A DNA stretch of 64,000 bases from UBA7803 sp040219935 (GTDB lineage: Bacteria > Pseudomonadota > Gammaproteobacteria > Pseudomonadales > Azotimanducaceae), in contig JAVJUA010000092.1 of assembly GCA_040219935.1 (NCBI GenBank), positions 1 through 64,000 on the forward strand, read 5' to 3'. Positions 33,029 through 41,885 of the stretch are shown here, piece after piece. Position numbers and translations under genes: made by a program. Numbering within the stretch: the stretch's first letter is position 1; every line of letters starts with the position of its first letter. The notes under the pieces were generated by a model that had not been told where the DNA came from, searched no databases, and saw only the letters and a list, made by a program, of their open reading frames with translations.

Positions 33029-33293
33029 GGGCCTGTTCACGCTACGCCCGGCGCCGCGTTGCTGCGCAGAATGGCGTCCTGCGAGGCGCGAGGAGCGTGG
33101 TTGAGCTGGGCTCAATGAGCGACGAGCAACGACGCAGGACGCCATTCTGGGCGCAACCCTTCGGGTCGGGGCCACTTTTCCCCGACTCTTCGTTGCTGCT
33201 CGCTCGCGTAGCTCTGCTACGCCACACTCACAGCGCCTCGATTCGGAAAAAAGTGGCCACCGACGCGGTGCCGGCCGTAACGTGAACAGGCCC
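33029..33293. repeat. 265-bp nested palindromic element
   Basis: Outer arms 33029-33058 and 33264-33293 are inverted repeats matching at 27 of 30 positions and begin GGGCCTGTTCACG. Inside, a 17-base perfect inverted repeat (CAGAATGGCGTCCTGCG, 33067-33083 against 33133-33149) and an imperfect pair GGCCACTTTTCC / GGAAAAAAGTGGCC (33170, 33245-33258) nest with a hairpin GCGTAGC-TCT-GCTACGC (33206-33222). No convincing protein is encoded. It fills the gap 32935-33307 and resembles a MITE or large intergenic repeat unit. Confidence 0.75.
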
Positions 33294-33307
33294 AAGCCTG
33301 GCCGACC

Positions 33308-34534
33308 ATGATGCCCATGCGACCGACACGCCGCCCGCTCGTCATCCTGGTCCTGCTCTCGGCCGCCGCCGCGTGCGGCGCCGAGCAGCCACCGCAGTGG
33401 CTGACCGGACTCGACGACCGTCCGCTGGCGCTGCTGGACACCCTGCCCGACGGGCCACTGAAGATGCGGCTCGAGGCCTGCCGGGGCCAGGAGGCCCGTC
33501 CCAGCACGTTCGCCATCGGCCACCGCGGCGCGCCCCTGGGTTTTCCGGAACACACGCGCGAGTCCTACGCGGCCGCCGCCGCCCAGGGTGCCGGCGTGCT
33601 GGAGTGCGACGTCACCTTCACCGCCGACCGGACGCTGGTCTGCCGCCATGCCCAGTGCGACCTGCACTCGACCACCAACATCCTGGACACGGCGCTGGCA
33701 GAGCGCTGTCGCGAGCCGTTCGCCGCGGCCGACCCGGCTACCGGCCGCCCGGCCGGCGCGCGCTGCTGCACCAGCGAGCTGACCCTGACCGAGTTCCGCG
33801 GGCTGTGCGGGCGGCGCGACGTGGTGGACGCTACGGCGGCGTCGGTGGCCGACTATCTGGCGCCTACCCGCGGCGAGCCCTGCGGCACCCTCATGACCCA
33901 CGCCGAGAGCGTGACCCTGTTCGATCGCCTGGGCGTCGCCATGACCCCGGAGCTGAAGGCGCCCGAGGTACCCATGCCGTTCCAGGGCTCGCTGACCCGG
34001 GCCGAACTCGCCGATGCCCTGATCGACGACTACCGTCGCGCCGGTATCGCACCGGCGCGGGTGTGGCCGCAGTCGTTTTCGCTCGACGACGTGCGCCACT
34101 GGATCAACCGGCATCCCGAGTTTGCGGACCGGGTGGTGTACCTCGACGGCCGCGGCGCCGGCGACGCCTTCGACCCGGCGGCGCCAGAGCGCCTCGAACC
34201 GACCATGGCGCAGCTCACCGCCATGGGCGTGCGCGTCATCGCGCCGCCGGTCTGGGTGCTGCTGACGATCGAGGACGGCCGCATCGTCCCTTCCGCCTAT
34301 GCGCGCGCCGCACGGGCCGCCGGTCTGGACATCGTCACCTGGACACTGGAGCGCTCCGGCAGCCTGGCCGGCGGCGGCGGCTTCTACTACCAGAGCGTGG
34401 CCGAGCTGATCGAGCGCGACGGTGACGTCTACACCGTGCTGGACGTGCTGGCCCGCGACGTCGGCGTGATCGGCGTGTTCAGCGACTGGCCGGCCACGGT
34501 GACCTTCTATGCCAACTGCATGAACCTGGGCTGA
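33308..34534 (+). CDS. Exported glycerophosphodiester phosphodiesterase family protein
   Basis: 408 aa. A signal sequence (LVILVLLSAAAACG) may be processed as a lipoprotein at C23 or as an ordinary exported protein. The GDPD core is recognisable: IGHRGAPLGFPEHTRESY (H72, R73, E81) and LECDVTFTADRTLVCRHAQC, with MTPELKAP later. Family enzymes hydrolyse glycerophosphodiesters to glycerol-3-phosphate and an alcohol in the periplasm. Several extra cysteines (C58, RCCTSEL, GLCGRR) could form disulfides. At 408 aa it is longer than cytoplasmic UgpQ (about 247 aa). It follows the palindromic element directly. Confidence 0.85.
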   Translation: MMPMRPTRRPLVILVLLSAAAACGAEQPPQWLTGLDDRPLALLDTLPDGPLKMRLEACRGQEARPSTFAIGHRGAPLGFPEHTRESYAAAAAQGAGVLECDVTFTADRTLVCRHAQCDLHSTTNILDTALAERCREPFAAADPATGRPAGARCCTSELTLTEFRGLCGRRDVVDATAASVADYLAPTRGEPCGTLMTHAESVTLFDRLGVAMTPELKAPEVPMPFQGSLTRAELADALIDDYRRAGIAPARVWPQSFSLDDVRHWINRHPEFADRVVYLDGRGAGDAFDPAAPERLEPTMAQLTAMGVRVIAPPVWVLLTIEDGRIVPSAYARAARAAGLDIVTWTLERSGSLAGGGGFYYQSVAELIERDGDVYTVLDVLARDVGVIGVFSDWPATVTFYANCMNLG

Positions 34535-34635
34535 CCGCTTCGGGGGGCTGCCAAATCCGAATCCGCCGTGAGAGGATGCGCGCCCGCCCGAATGGTCTTC
34601 GCGGCGGCAACCACGGCACGCCGGAGTCCTGAGTG

Positions 34636-35367
34636 ATGGAATCGGATCTGCTCACCTTCGTGCTGGTGGGCTTCGCCGCCCAGCTCATCGACGGCGCTCT
34701 GGGCATGGCTTACGGCATCACGGCCACCAGCCTGCTGCTGTCCACCGGCGTCCCGCCGGCGGCGGCCAGCGCCACCGTGCACGTGGCCGAGTGCTTCACC
34801 AGCGGCGTCTCCGCCGTCTCCCACCACGCCTTCGGCAACATCGACCGGGACCTGGTGCGCCGGCTGGTGCTGCCCGCCGTGGTCGGCGCCGTGCTGGGCG
34901 CCTACGTGCTGACCAGCGTGCCCGCCGACGCCATGCGACCCATCATCGCCGTCTACCTGCTGCTCATGGGCGTGGTGATCATCGTCAAGGCGTTCCGCGG
35001 CTTTCCGCCGCGCTCGGTGACCCGCCACCTGGCCCCGCTCGGCCTGGTGGGTGGCTTCGTGGATGCCGCCGGCGGCGGCGGCTGGGGCCCCATCGTCGCC
35101 TCCAACCTGCTGGCCCGTGGCGCCGCGATACGCACCACGGTGGGCAGCGTGATCGCGGTGGAGTTCTTCGTCACCACCGCCGCGTCGGTGGCCTTCATCG
35201 TCATGCTGGGCACCATCTTCTGGGAGATCGTGCTGGGCCTCGCCCTGGGCGGGCTGGTGGCCGCCCCCCTGGGCGCCTGGCTGGCCAGCCGGCTGCCGGC
35301 CCGCCCCTTTCTGGTGGTGGTGGGGCTGCTGATCATCGGCCTGTCGCTGCGCAACCTGCTCGTCTGA
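34636..35367 (+). CDS. TauE/SafE family sulfite/organosulfonate exporter-like protein
   Basis: 243 aa, about seven to eight transmembrane helices with the two internally related halves of TauE/SafE: FAAQLIDGALGMAYGITATSLLL and LVGGFVDAAGGGGWGPIVASNLL both hold the G-x-x-x-G/GG(G)G motifs. Members export sulfite, sulfoacetate or similar anions. The ATG at 34636 lies two bases after a GTG that is also in frame. The next gene encodes a class V aminotransferase; a sulfonate link such as taurine breakdown is possible but not shown. Confidence 0.87.
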   Translation: MESDLLTFVLVGFAAQLIDGALGMAYGITATSLLLSTGVPPAAASATVHVAECFTSGVSAVSHHAFGNIDRDLVRRLVLPAVVGAVLGAYVLTSVPADAMRPIIAVYLLLMGVVIIVKAFRGFPPRSVTRHLAPLGLVGGFVDAAGGGGWGPIVASNLLARGAAIRTTVGSVIAVEFFVTTAASVAFIVMLGTIFWEIVLGLALGGLVAAPLGAWLASRLPARPFLVVVGLLIIGLSLRNLLV

Positions 35368-35453
35368 CCGGCCCCGGCCGGTTGTGCGGCAGGTTGTGCG
35401 CCCGGAGCGGATTCCCGACAATCCGCGCCTTGCCCGCTCAACCGGAGAATGCC

Positions 35454-36587
35454 ATGCCCGGCCTGTTGCCCGACGTCGACCCCGACGGCCTGCTCGAGTA
35501 CTCGGTGGTCTACACCGACCGCGCCCTGAACCACATGTCCCAGCGCTTTCAGCAGGTGATGCGCGACATTTCCGGGATGCTGCTCGAGACCTACGCCGCC
35601 GACAGCGTGGCCGTGGTCCCCGGCAGCGGCACCTTCGCCATGGAGGCCGTGGCGCGCCAGTTCGCCACCGGCGCCCGCTGCCTGGTGATCCGCAACGGCT
35701 GGTTCAGCTACCGCTGGAGCCAGATCTTCGCCATGGGCTCGATTCCGGCGGCGGAAACGGTGCTGAAGGCGCGTCCCCAGCACGCCGGGCCCGAGGCGCC
35801 GTTCGCGCCCGCCCCCATCGACGAGGTGGTGGACGTCATCGGCCGCGAGAAGCCCGACCTGGTATTCGCTCCGCATGTGGAGACCTCCGCCGGCATGCGC
35901 CTGCCGGACGACTACCTGAAGGCGGTGGCCGACGCCGTGCACGCCCACGGCGGCCTGTTCGTGCTGGACTGCATCGCCTCGGGCACGCTGTGGGTCGACA
36001 TGGCCGCCACCGGCGTCGACGTGCTGGTGAGCGCCCCGCAGAAGGGCTGGTCGGGCTCGCCGTGCGCCGGCCTGGTGATGCTCTCCCCGGCCGCTGCCGA
36101 ACGCCTGACGCACACCACCAGCACCAGCTTCGCCTGCGACCTGAGAAAATGGCGCGACATCATGCGCGCCTATGAGGACGGCGGTCACGCCTACCATGCC
36201 ACCATGCCCACCGACGGGCTGCGGGTGATGTGCGACGTCATGGCGGAAACCCTGGCGTTCGGCAAGGACCGTGCCCACCAGGCCCTCACCGAGCTGGGCG
36301 GCCGGGTGCGCGGGCTGCTGGAGCAGCAGGGCTTCGCCAGCGTCGCCGCGCCCGGCTTCCAGGCGCCGGGCGTGGTGGTGAGCTACACCGGCGACGACGC
36401 GCTGCGCACCGGTCAGGCGTTTGCCGCCCAGGGGCTGCAGATCGCCGCCGGAGTGCCGCTGCAGTGCGACGAGCCGGCCGACTTCAAGACGTTCCGCATC
36501 GGCCTGTTCGGGCTCGACAAGATCCAGGACGTGGACCGCACCGTGCGCACCTTCGGCGCGGCGCTGGAGGCGGTGACCGCGCGCTGA
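35454..36587 (+). CDS. Class V aminotransferase
   Basis: 377 aa, PLP-dependent. The cofactor lysine is K197 in SAPQKGWSGSPCAG. VVPGSGTFAMEAVARQF and FVLDCIASGTLWVDM are typical of alanine-glyoxylate/serine-pyruvate aminotransferases. The ATG at 35454 is preceded by GGAGAA. The enzyme probably moves an amino group from a small amino acid to a 2-oxo acid in the cytoplasm. It follows the TauE-type exporter by 87 bases on the same strand, which could tie it to a sulfur-containing amine. Substrate unknown. Confidence 0.85.
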   Translation: MPGLLPDVDPDGLLEYSVVYTDRALNHMSQRFQQVMRDISGMLLETYAADSVAVVPGSGTFAMEAVARQFATGARCLVIRNGWFSYRWSQIFAMGSIPAAETVLKARPQHAGPEAPFAPAPIDEVVDVIGREKPDLVFAPHVETSAGMRLPDDYLKAVADAVHAHGGLFVLDCIASGTLWVDMAATGVDVLVSAPQKGWSGSPCAGLVMLSPAAAERLTHTTSTSFACDLRKWRDIMRAYEDGGHAYHATMPTDGLRVMCDVMAETLAFGKDRAHQALTELGGRVRGLLEQQGFASVAAPGFQAPGVVVSYTGDDALRTGQAFAAQGLQIAAGVPLQCDEPADFKTFRIGLFGLDKIQDVDRTVRTFGAALEAVTAR

Positions 36588-36597
36588 GCCGACCCGC

Positions 36598-37320
36598 TCA
36601 GTGGCCGTACTGATCCAGGTTGCGCAGCATGTAGGCCGCGCCGTGGGGACCGTTCAGCACGGCGTTCTCGCCGTACAGCCGCTCCTTCTGGCCGCGGAAC
36701 AGCGCGCGGTTGGCGCCCAGCGGCGCCAGCTCCGCCGCCCGCCGCCGCGCCGTATCCTGCACGTCATCGGCGCCGGCGGTGGCCTGGACGATGCCGGCGG
36801 CCAGCGCGTCGGGACCGGTCCAGCGCCGGGCGAGCTGCACGGTCTCGAAGAATACGTTCATGGGCAGCTTGTGGCGGAACAGGGCGAGCTCCGGCTCCGG
36901 GATCGCCATGCCGAGCTGCATCTCGTTGGCGCAGATGAAGCCGCGGTCGGCCCGCATCACCCGCACGTCGTGACAGAGCGCCAGCATGAAGCCGGCGCCG
37001 AAAGCGTGGCCGTTGACCGCCGCCACGGTCGGGATCGGAAAGGTGATGAGGCGCGCCATCAGCTTCATGAACAGGTCGCCGAACGGGCCGCGATCGCCGC
37101 CTTCGGGATGGGCGGCCGGATCGCGCACCCAGTCGAGGTCGAGACCGTTGGAGAAGAACTTCTCACTGGCCGACGTGGTGACCAGAGCAGCGGCGCCCTC
37201 GGAGGCTTCCACCTCGTCCAGCACGGCGGCGAACGCGTGCACGAAGGTGGTGTTCCAGCGGTTCTCGCCGGCAGTCATGGTGAGGGTGAAGACGTCGCCG
37301 TCCCGGGTGAGGTCGATCAT
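36598..37320 (-). CDS. Enoyl-CoA hydratase/isomerase family protein
   Basis: 240 aa. Crotonase fold with SNGLDLDW (oxyanion-hole strand), PTVAAVNGHAFGAGFMLALCHDVRVM (second oxyanion loop) and GMAIPEPELALF. The usual catalytic Glu pair was not identified with certainty, and the sequence resembles the short 3,2-enoyl-CoA isomerase/PEROXISOMAL ECI-like group. The start is ATG at 37320 with AGGAT upstream. It would hydrate or isomerise enoyl-CoA produced by the dehydrogenases encoded elsewhere in the window. Convergent with the aminotransferase gene. Confidence 0.82.
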   Translation of the reverse strand: MIDLTRDGDVFTLTMTAGENRWNTTFVHAFAAVLDEVEASEGAAALVTTSASEKFFSNGLDLDWVRDPAAHPEGGDRGPFGDLFMKLMARLITFPIPTVAAVNGHAFGAGFMLALCHDVRVMRADRGFICANEMQLGMAIPEPELALFRHKLPMNVFFETVQLARRWTGPDALAAGIVQATAGADDVQDTARRRAAELAPLGANRALFRGQKERLYGENAVLNGPHGAAYMLRNLDQYGH

Positions 37321-37445
37321 GGGTGGATCCTGGCCGTTCTGGATATGTCCGGCAGTCTGCGGCGGTGCCGCCGGCGAATCAATCGGCGTACAGTGCCTGC
37401 CATGACCGAGCCGACGATGCACCACCACGACGCGGGAGCACGCTC

Positions 37446-37976
37446 GTGACCGACCTGACCCTGCGGGAAGCCGGCCCCGCCGACATCGACGCCCTGGTAC
37501 GCCTCATCAATGCCGTCTACCGCGGCGATTCCAGCCGCCTCGGCTGGACCACGGAGGCCGACCTGCTCGACGGCCAGCGCACCGACGCGGGTGAGGTGGG
37601 GGAGCTGATCGAAGCCGCCGACTCGATGTTCCTGGTGACCGACGACGACGCCGGCCTGCTCGCCTGCGCCCACCTGGCACAGGACGGCGCCCGCGCCTGG
37701 TTCGGCATGTTCGCCGTACGTCCCGGCCACCAGGGTCAGGGCCTGGGGCGCCGTTTCCTCGAGGCGGCGGAGCAGCGGGTTCGCGTGCGCTGGGGCGTGA
37801 CCCACATGCGCATGAGCGTGATCAGCCTGCGCCGCGAGCTGATCGACTACTACGGCCGGCGCGGCTACGCGCCCACGGGCGAGACGCTGCCCTTCCCCAC
37901 CGACCCGCGCTTCGGCATCCCGAAGGTGGCTCACCTCGAGTTCGTCGTGCTCGAAAAGCCGCTGACACGCCCATGA
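37446..37976 (+). CDS. GNAT-family acetyltransferase
   Basis: 176 aa from a GTG at 37446 with GGGAG upstream. The acetyl-CoA binding motif A is FAVRPGHQGQGLGRRFLEAAE (residues about 90-110; R/Q-x-x-G-x-G/A) and ELIDYYGRRGYAPTGE closes the fold. The acceptor is unknown. It is translationally coupled (ATGA) to a pncC-like gene. Confidence 0.86.
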   Translation: MTDLTLREAGPADIDALVRLINAVYRGDSSRLGWTTEADLLDGQRTDAGEVGELIEAADSMFLVTDDDAGLLACAHLAQDGARAWFGMFAVRPGHQGQGLGRRFLEAAEQRVRVRWGVTHMRMSVISLRRELIDYYGRRGYAPTGETLPFPTDPRFGIPKVAHLEFVVLEKPLTRP

Positions 37977-38473
37977 CGGGCATCCTGATAACCGATCAGG
38001 TCGGCCGCGTCGCGGCGTTGCTGAAGGCGCGCGGCGAAACCGTGGCCGTGGCCGAGTCCTCCACGGGTGGCCTGATCGCCGCCTCGCTGCTGGCCGTGCC
38101 CAGGGCATCGGCCTACTTCCTGGGCGGCAGCGTGGTGTACACCCTGGCGTCGCGGCGCGCGCTGCTCGAGATTACGGCCGCCGACGTGGCCGGCCTCGAG
38201 CCTCTCACCGAAGCCATGGCCGAACGCTTCGCTGCCCGTGCCCGCGCCCAGCTCGACGCCACCTGGGGGCTGGCCGAGCTGGGTGCCGCCGGCCCCACCG
38301 GCACACCCTACGGCCACGCCCCCGGCATCAGCGTCATCGCCGTCACCGGCCCGGTGACGCTGACCACCACGCTCGAGACCGGCAGCCCCGACCGCGAGGC
38401 CAACATGTGGCGGTTCGCTGCCGGCGCCATCGACCTGCTGGCGCGGGCGCTGCAGGCGCACAACCCCGGCTGA
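37973..38473 (+). CDS. pncC: CinA C-terminal domain protein, NMN amidohydrolase-like
   Basis: 166 aa, a stand-alone CinA C-terminal (PncC) domain. Motifs are VAVAESSTGGLIAASLLAVPRASAYFLGG, with the catalytic-type Ser, and GAAGPTGTPYG. PncC deamidates nicotinamide mononucleotide to nicotinate mononucleotide, salvaging the NMN made by DNA ligase. The ATG at 37973 overlaps the GNAT stop. The loop normally written GVAGPxGG is changed here to GAAGPTGT, so activity toward NMN should not be taken for granted. Confidence 0.8.
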   Translation: MTGILITDQVGRVAALLKARGETVAVAESSTGGLIAASLLAVPRASAYFLGGSVVYTLASRRALLEITAADVAGLEPLTEAMAERFAARARAQLDATWGLAELGAAGPTGTPYGHAPGISVIAVTGPVTLTTTLETGSPDREANMWRFAAGAIDLLARALQAHNPG

Positions 38474-38518
38474 TTCGATGCTAGGCTGCCGGGCACGCTC
38501 AGACCGACGTCACTTGCC

Positions 38519-39985
38519 ATGCCTGCAGCCTCGAACACCGGCAGCGTCCGCCTCGCCGACCAGCAATCCGCTTCGACCATCCTGCACCGCATCCTCGCGG
38601 AGGCGGTGACGGCGTTTCCGGCGGCGCTGTCGAAGGCCGCCCTGCCGGAGGATCCGCAGGCCTTCCGGAACCGCTACGCCGACGTGCTGCCGCGCTTCGA
38701 GGCCGCGCGCCTGGCGAGCCGCGAGCGGACGGCGATCGCCAGAGCGATGGCGGCCGCCAGCCGGCGCAGCCTGGAGTGGGCGGGTCCGGCTGGAGTCGTG
38801 CCGCTGACGCACGCACTGGAGACTGCCGCAACGCCGCTGCCGCTCGCGCAGCTCGAGCCCGGCGCCGATCCGGGCTGGGCGCCACAACTGACCTACCGGG
38901 GCGAACGCTGGTCGGCGCCGCAGATCCCGGCGCTCGCCGAGCGGCTGGTGACGCGCAACGTGATCACGCCGGCAGCCGCAGACGCACTCACCTGGCTCGC
39001 CGAGCAGCAACTCCAGCAGGGCAACCTCACCCTGGCGGGACGCAGGATCGTCATGCTGGGCGCCAACGCCGAGATGGCGCCGACGCGCGCCTGGCTGGAA
39101 GCCGGCGCCGAGGTGCTGTGGCTGGACGTGGTGCCGCCGCCCGCGGACTGGCTCGCGTCGTTCCGCCCGGCGGGACGACTCTGCTGGCCGCGGCAGGGCG
39201 GCGCCGACCTGCTGACCGCGCCGCACTCGATTCTGGCGACCATTGTCGAGTTTGCCGACGGCCGGCCGGTGGACCTCGGCCTGTACGCCTACGCGCCGGG
39301 CCAGGCGCGGGAGATGCGGCTCACGGGGGCCATGAACGCCATCGTCGACGCGCTGCCCCGAGCGCTGATCGCCAGCGTCACGCTGCTGGTCTCCCCCACC
39401 ACGCCGACGGCGCTCACCCCTGACGATCAGCAGCGGGTGGCCCGACGCCGGCAGTCCCGGCCGGCCTGGGAGGCGATGCTGGCCGCCGCCGGGCTGCTGG
39501 GCCGGGGCGGCGGCTACGAAGCCGTGGGCGACGCCGCCGCCACGCGCACCGTGGTGTCCATCCAAGGCGCCAGCTACCAGGCCGCTCAGTACCTCGGCAA
39601 GATCATGACCGCCGAATGCTGGGCCACACATGGCGCACCCGATGAGGATGCGCCGCAGCCGCTGCGGGTATCGGCCAACAGCGCGGCCATCACCCGCACC
39701 CGCTCTCTGAACCACCCCGTGTTCGCGGCCGCCTTCGGCGGCGCCGGCGCCTTCGGTGTGGAGTCGTTCACGCCGCGCCAGTCACGAACGGTGAACGGGC
39801 TGCTGGCGGTGCGGGACTGGCTGCACCCGCAGGCGCCCGTCCCGGGGGCCGTGCGCGTGCATGGTGGGCTGCATACCCTGCCCTACCCGCTGGAGCCTGC
39901 GCTGCGCGTCGCCGCCGCGTTCGGCTTCGCGCGGTCGCCGCGGCTGCTGCGGGGGTTGCTCAGGACCAGCGATCGAAGCGCATGA
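38519..39985 (+). CDS. Unrecognised 488-residue protein with Rossmann-like segment
   Basis: 488 aa, probably cytoplasmic. Three regions can be seen: a helical N-terminus (1-170) with FRNRYADVLPRFEAARLASR; a nucleotide-binding-like alpha/beta stretch from 170 (LAGRRIVMLGANAEMAPTRAWLEAGAEVLWLDVVPP); and a C-terminal domain with ASYQAAQYLGKIMTAECWATHG. The glycine pattern GxNAEM differs from a standard GxGxxG. I recall similar long proteins without known function in a few proteobacteria and perhaps in algae, but this was not checked. Its stop overlaps the convergent nitroreductase gene by 26 bases. No partner gene suggests its role. Confidence 0.7.
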   Translation: MPAASNTGSVRLADQQSASTILHRILAEAVTAFPAALSKAALPEDPQAFRNRYADVLPRFEAARLASRERTAIARAMAAASRRSLEWAGPAGVVPLTHALETAATPLPLAQLEPGADPGWAPQLTYRGERWSAPQIPALAERLVTRNVITPAAADALTWLAEQQLQQGNLTLAGRRIVMLGANAEMAPTRAWLEAGAEVLWLDVVPPPADWLASFRPAGRLCWPRQGGADLLTAPHSILATIVEFADGRPVDLGLYAYAPGQAREMRLTGAMNAIVDALPRALIASVTLLVSPTTPTALTPDDQQRVARRRQSRPAWEAMLAAAGLLGRGGGYEAVGDAAATRTVVSIQGASYQAAQYLGKIMTAECWATHGAPDEDAPQPLRVSANSAAITRTRSLNHPVFAAAFGGAGAFGVESFTPRQSRTVNGLLAVRDWLHPQAPVPGAVRVHGGLHTLPYPLEPALRVAAAFGFARSPRLLRGLLRTSDRSA

Positions 39986-40571
39986 TCTCCTCGACTGGCT
40001 TGCGCCGCACCGGGCCGAACTTGCCGCTCGGATAGCCCACGGGAATCAGGCACAGCGCTGCAAACGTCTCAGGCAGGTTCAACACCTCGCGGACGGCATC
40101 CTGGTCGCGCAGCGCCAGCGTCGTCGGCGCCGCACCGAGCCCGAGCGAGCGGGCGGTGAGCAGCAGGTTCTGGATGCCCGGCCACACCGAGCCGGCCTGG
40201 CGATAGATGCCGAGCCCGTCCACCCGCTCACCGTAGTCGAGGCAGGCGACGATCAGCGCCGGAATCTCGTGCATGTGCTCCATCTGCCAGACCACGGCCT
40301 TGAGCATGCGCGCCTGAGCGTCGCTGGCCGGGTTCTCGAGGCTGGGCCTGATGTACGGCTCGGCGAACTGCCGGTTCAGCTCGGCCAGCCTGCGCTTCTG
40401 CCCGGCATCACGAACCACCACCCATCGCGCCCGCTGGGCGTTGGAGCCGGATGGCGCCTGGTTCGCCGCGTCGATCAGCTTGATCAAGAGCGCCTCCGGC
40501 ACCTCGCGGAACTCCAGCTTGCGCATGGCGCGGCAGTTGTAGATGGCTTCAGAGAGCGGCATGTCAGGCAT
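39960..40571 (-). CDS. Nitroreductase-family FMN oxidoreductase
   Basis: 203 aa. FMN/NADPH-binding motifs RAMRKLEFREVPEALL, NQAPSGSNAQRARWVVV and LGLGAAPTTLAL are those of small nitroreductases (NfsB/BluB superfamily). A strong AAGGAGG site lies in the 14-base gap after the P450 stop, so it is co-transcribed with the P450. It may act as a flavin reductase or ene-type reductase in the same pathway; its actual substrate is unknown. Confidence 0.86.
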   Translation of the reverse strand: MPDMPLSEAIYNCRAMRKLEFREVPEALLIKLIDAANQAPSGSNAQRARWVVVRDAGQKRRLAELNRQFAEPYIRPSLENPASDAQARMLKAVVWQMEHMHEIPALIVACLDYGERVDGLGIYRQAGSVWPGIQNLLLTARSLGLGAAPTTLALRDQDAVREVLNLPETFAALCLIPVGYPSGKFGPVRRKPVEEIMRFDRWS

Positions 40572-40585
40572 GGATGGACCTCCTT

Positions 40586-41812
40586 CTAGACCTCGACCTC
40601 GAGCTTCTCGATGCCGCGGAAGAACGGCAGCGCCCGCCAGGTGAGCGCCTGATCCGGAAGCTTCATGTTCGGGTAGCGCTCGAACAGCTTGCGGTATACG
40701 CGCCGGGCTTCGATGCGCGCCAGCGGCGCGCCGATGCAGATGTGGGCGCCGCCGCCGAAGGAGACGTGCGAGGGGCGCTTCACGGTGACGTCGAATACTT
40801 CGGGGTTGGCGAACTTCTCCGGATCACGGTTGGCAGCCGCCAGCGACATGAACACCGGCTGGCTCTTCTTCATGGGGCAGCCGGCGACCTCGCGATCCTC
40901 GGAGACGATGCGCGACGTGGCCTGCACCGGCGCCTCGTAACGCAGCACCTCCTCCACCGCCGTCTGGTCGAGCTTCGGATCGGCTTTGAAGGCCTTAAGC
41001 TGCTCGGGATGCGTGAGGAACAGCCACACGCCGTTGCCAATCAGATCGGTGGTGGTGAGGTTGCCGCCCACCAGCAGCGCCTGCAGGTTGATGCGCAGCT
41101 CGTTGTCGGAGAAGTCCCCGCCGGCGGCCTGGGCCTGCACCATGTCGCTGATCAGGTCTTCGCGCGGGTGCTCGCGGCGCTCGGCCATGAGCTCGGTGAA
41201 GTAGGCGTCGAGCTTGGCCGCGCTGTCCTCCATGAACGCGGTCTGCTCCGGGGTGCGCAGGGGGTTCAGGCCCAGGATCAGGCCCTCGGACCATTCCCGG
41301 AACTCCTTGAGACGGCTCTCGTCGACGCCGAGGATGTGGGCGATGACCAGGATCGGCACCGGCACCGCGATGTGCTCCATCAGGTCGAAGCGTCCGGACG
41401 CCGGCGCGGCCTCGATGACGCCGTCGATCAGCGCCTCGATCTCGCCTCGCATGGTCTTGATGCGGCGGTAGAACGCCTCCATCAGCGGCCCGCGGTTGCG
41501 GGCATGATCGGGGTTGTCCATGAACAGGATGCTGGTGCGCGTGCCGTCCGGATCGTTGGGGTCGAGCAGCATGCGGGAGATCGAGCCCTCCTCAGCATTG
41601 CGCGGATGGCGAACGAACGTGCCGTCGTTCACGGTGGCGCGGATGTCGTCGTAGCGCGTCAGCAGCCAGGTCTTGATGGCTTCGTCGCGCAGCACCCGGC
41701 CGCGCTCGCGCAGGGCCTTCATGCGGGGGTGCGGGTTCTCCCGCGCTACGGGGTCGAAAGCGGAGATCTCGAACAGGCTGGTGGCGGCGGGTTCCACTGT
41801 CTCGTCAGTCAT
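40586..41812 (-). CDS. Cytochrome P450
   Basis: 408 aa soluble bacterial P450. Heme ligand C359 lies in SFGGGAHICIGAPLARIE; the ExxR helix is VEEVLRYEAPVQATSR; the I-helix reads LLVGGNLTTTDLIGN, with N-L-T-T-T in place of the usual A-G-x-D/E-T. The start is ATG at 41812 with GGGAGA upstream; a TTG two codons earlier is less well placed. It needs an external ferredoxin and reductase, neither of which is in the window. It probably hydroxylates a terpenoid, steroid or fatty acid. The nitroreductase gene follows directly. Confidence 0.92.
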   Translation of the reverse strand: MTDETVEPAATSLFEISAFDPVARENPHPRMKALRERGRVLRDEAIKTWLLTRYDDIRATVNDGTFVRHPRNAEEGSISRMLLDPNDPDGTRTSILFMDNPDHARNRGPLMEAFYRRIKTMRGEIEALIDGVIEAAPASGRFDLMEHIAVPVPILVIAHILGVDESRLKEFREWSEGLILGLNPLRTPEQTAFMEDSAAKLDAYFTELMAERREHPREDLISDMVQAQAAGGDFSDNELRINLQALLVGGNLTTTDLIGNGVWLFLTHPEQLKAFKADPKLDQTAVEEVLRYEAPVQATSRIVSEDREVAGCPMKKSQPVFMSLAAANRDPEKFANPEVFDVTVKRPSHVSFGGGAHICIGAPLARIEARRVYRKLFERYPNMKLPDQALTWRALPFFRGIEKLEVEV

Positions 41813-41885
41813 CGTCAAGCTCTCCCGGCAACACGTGGGCCAGCGGCAACTATACGCCTCTAGGCACCGATCCCCGAGCCCGGCT

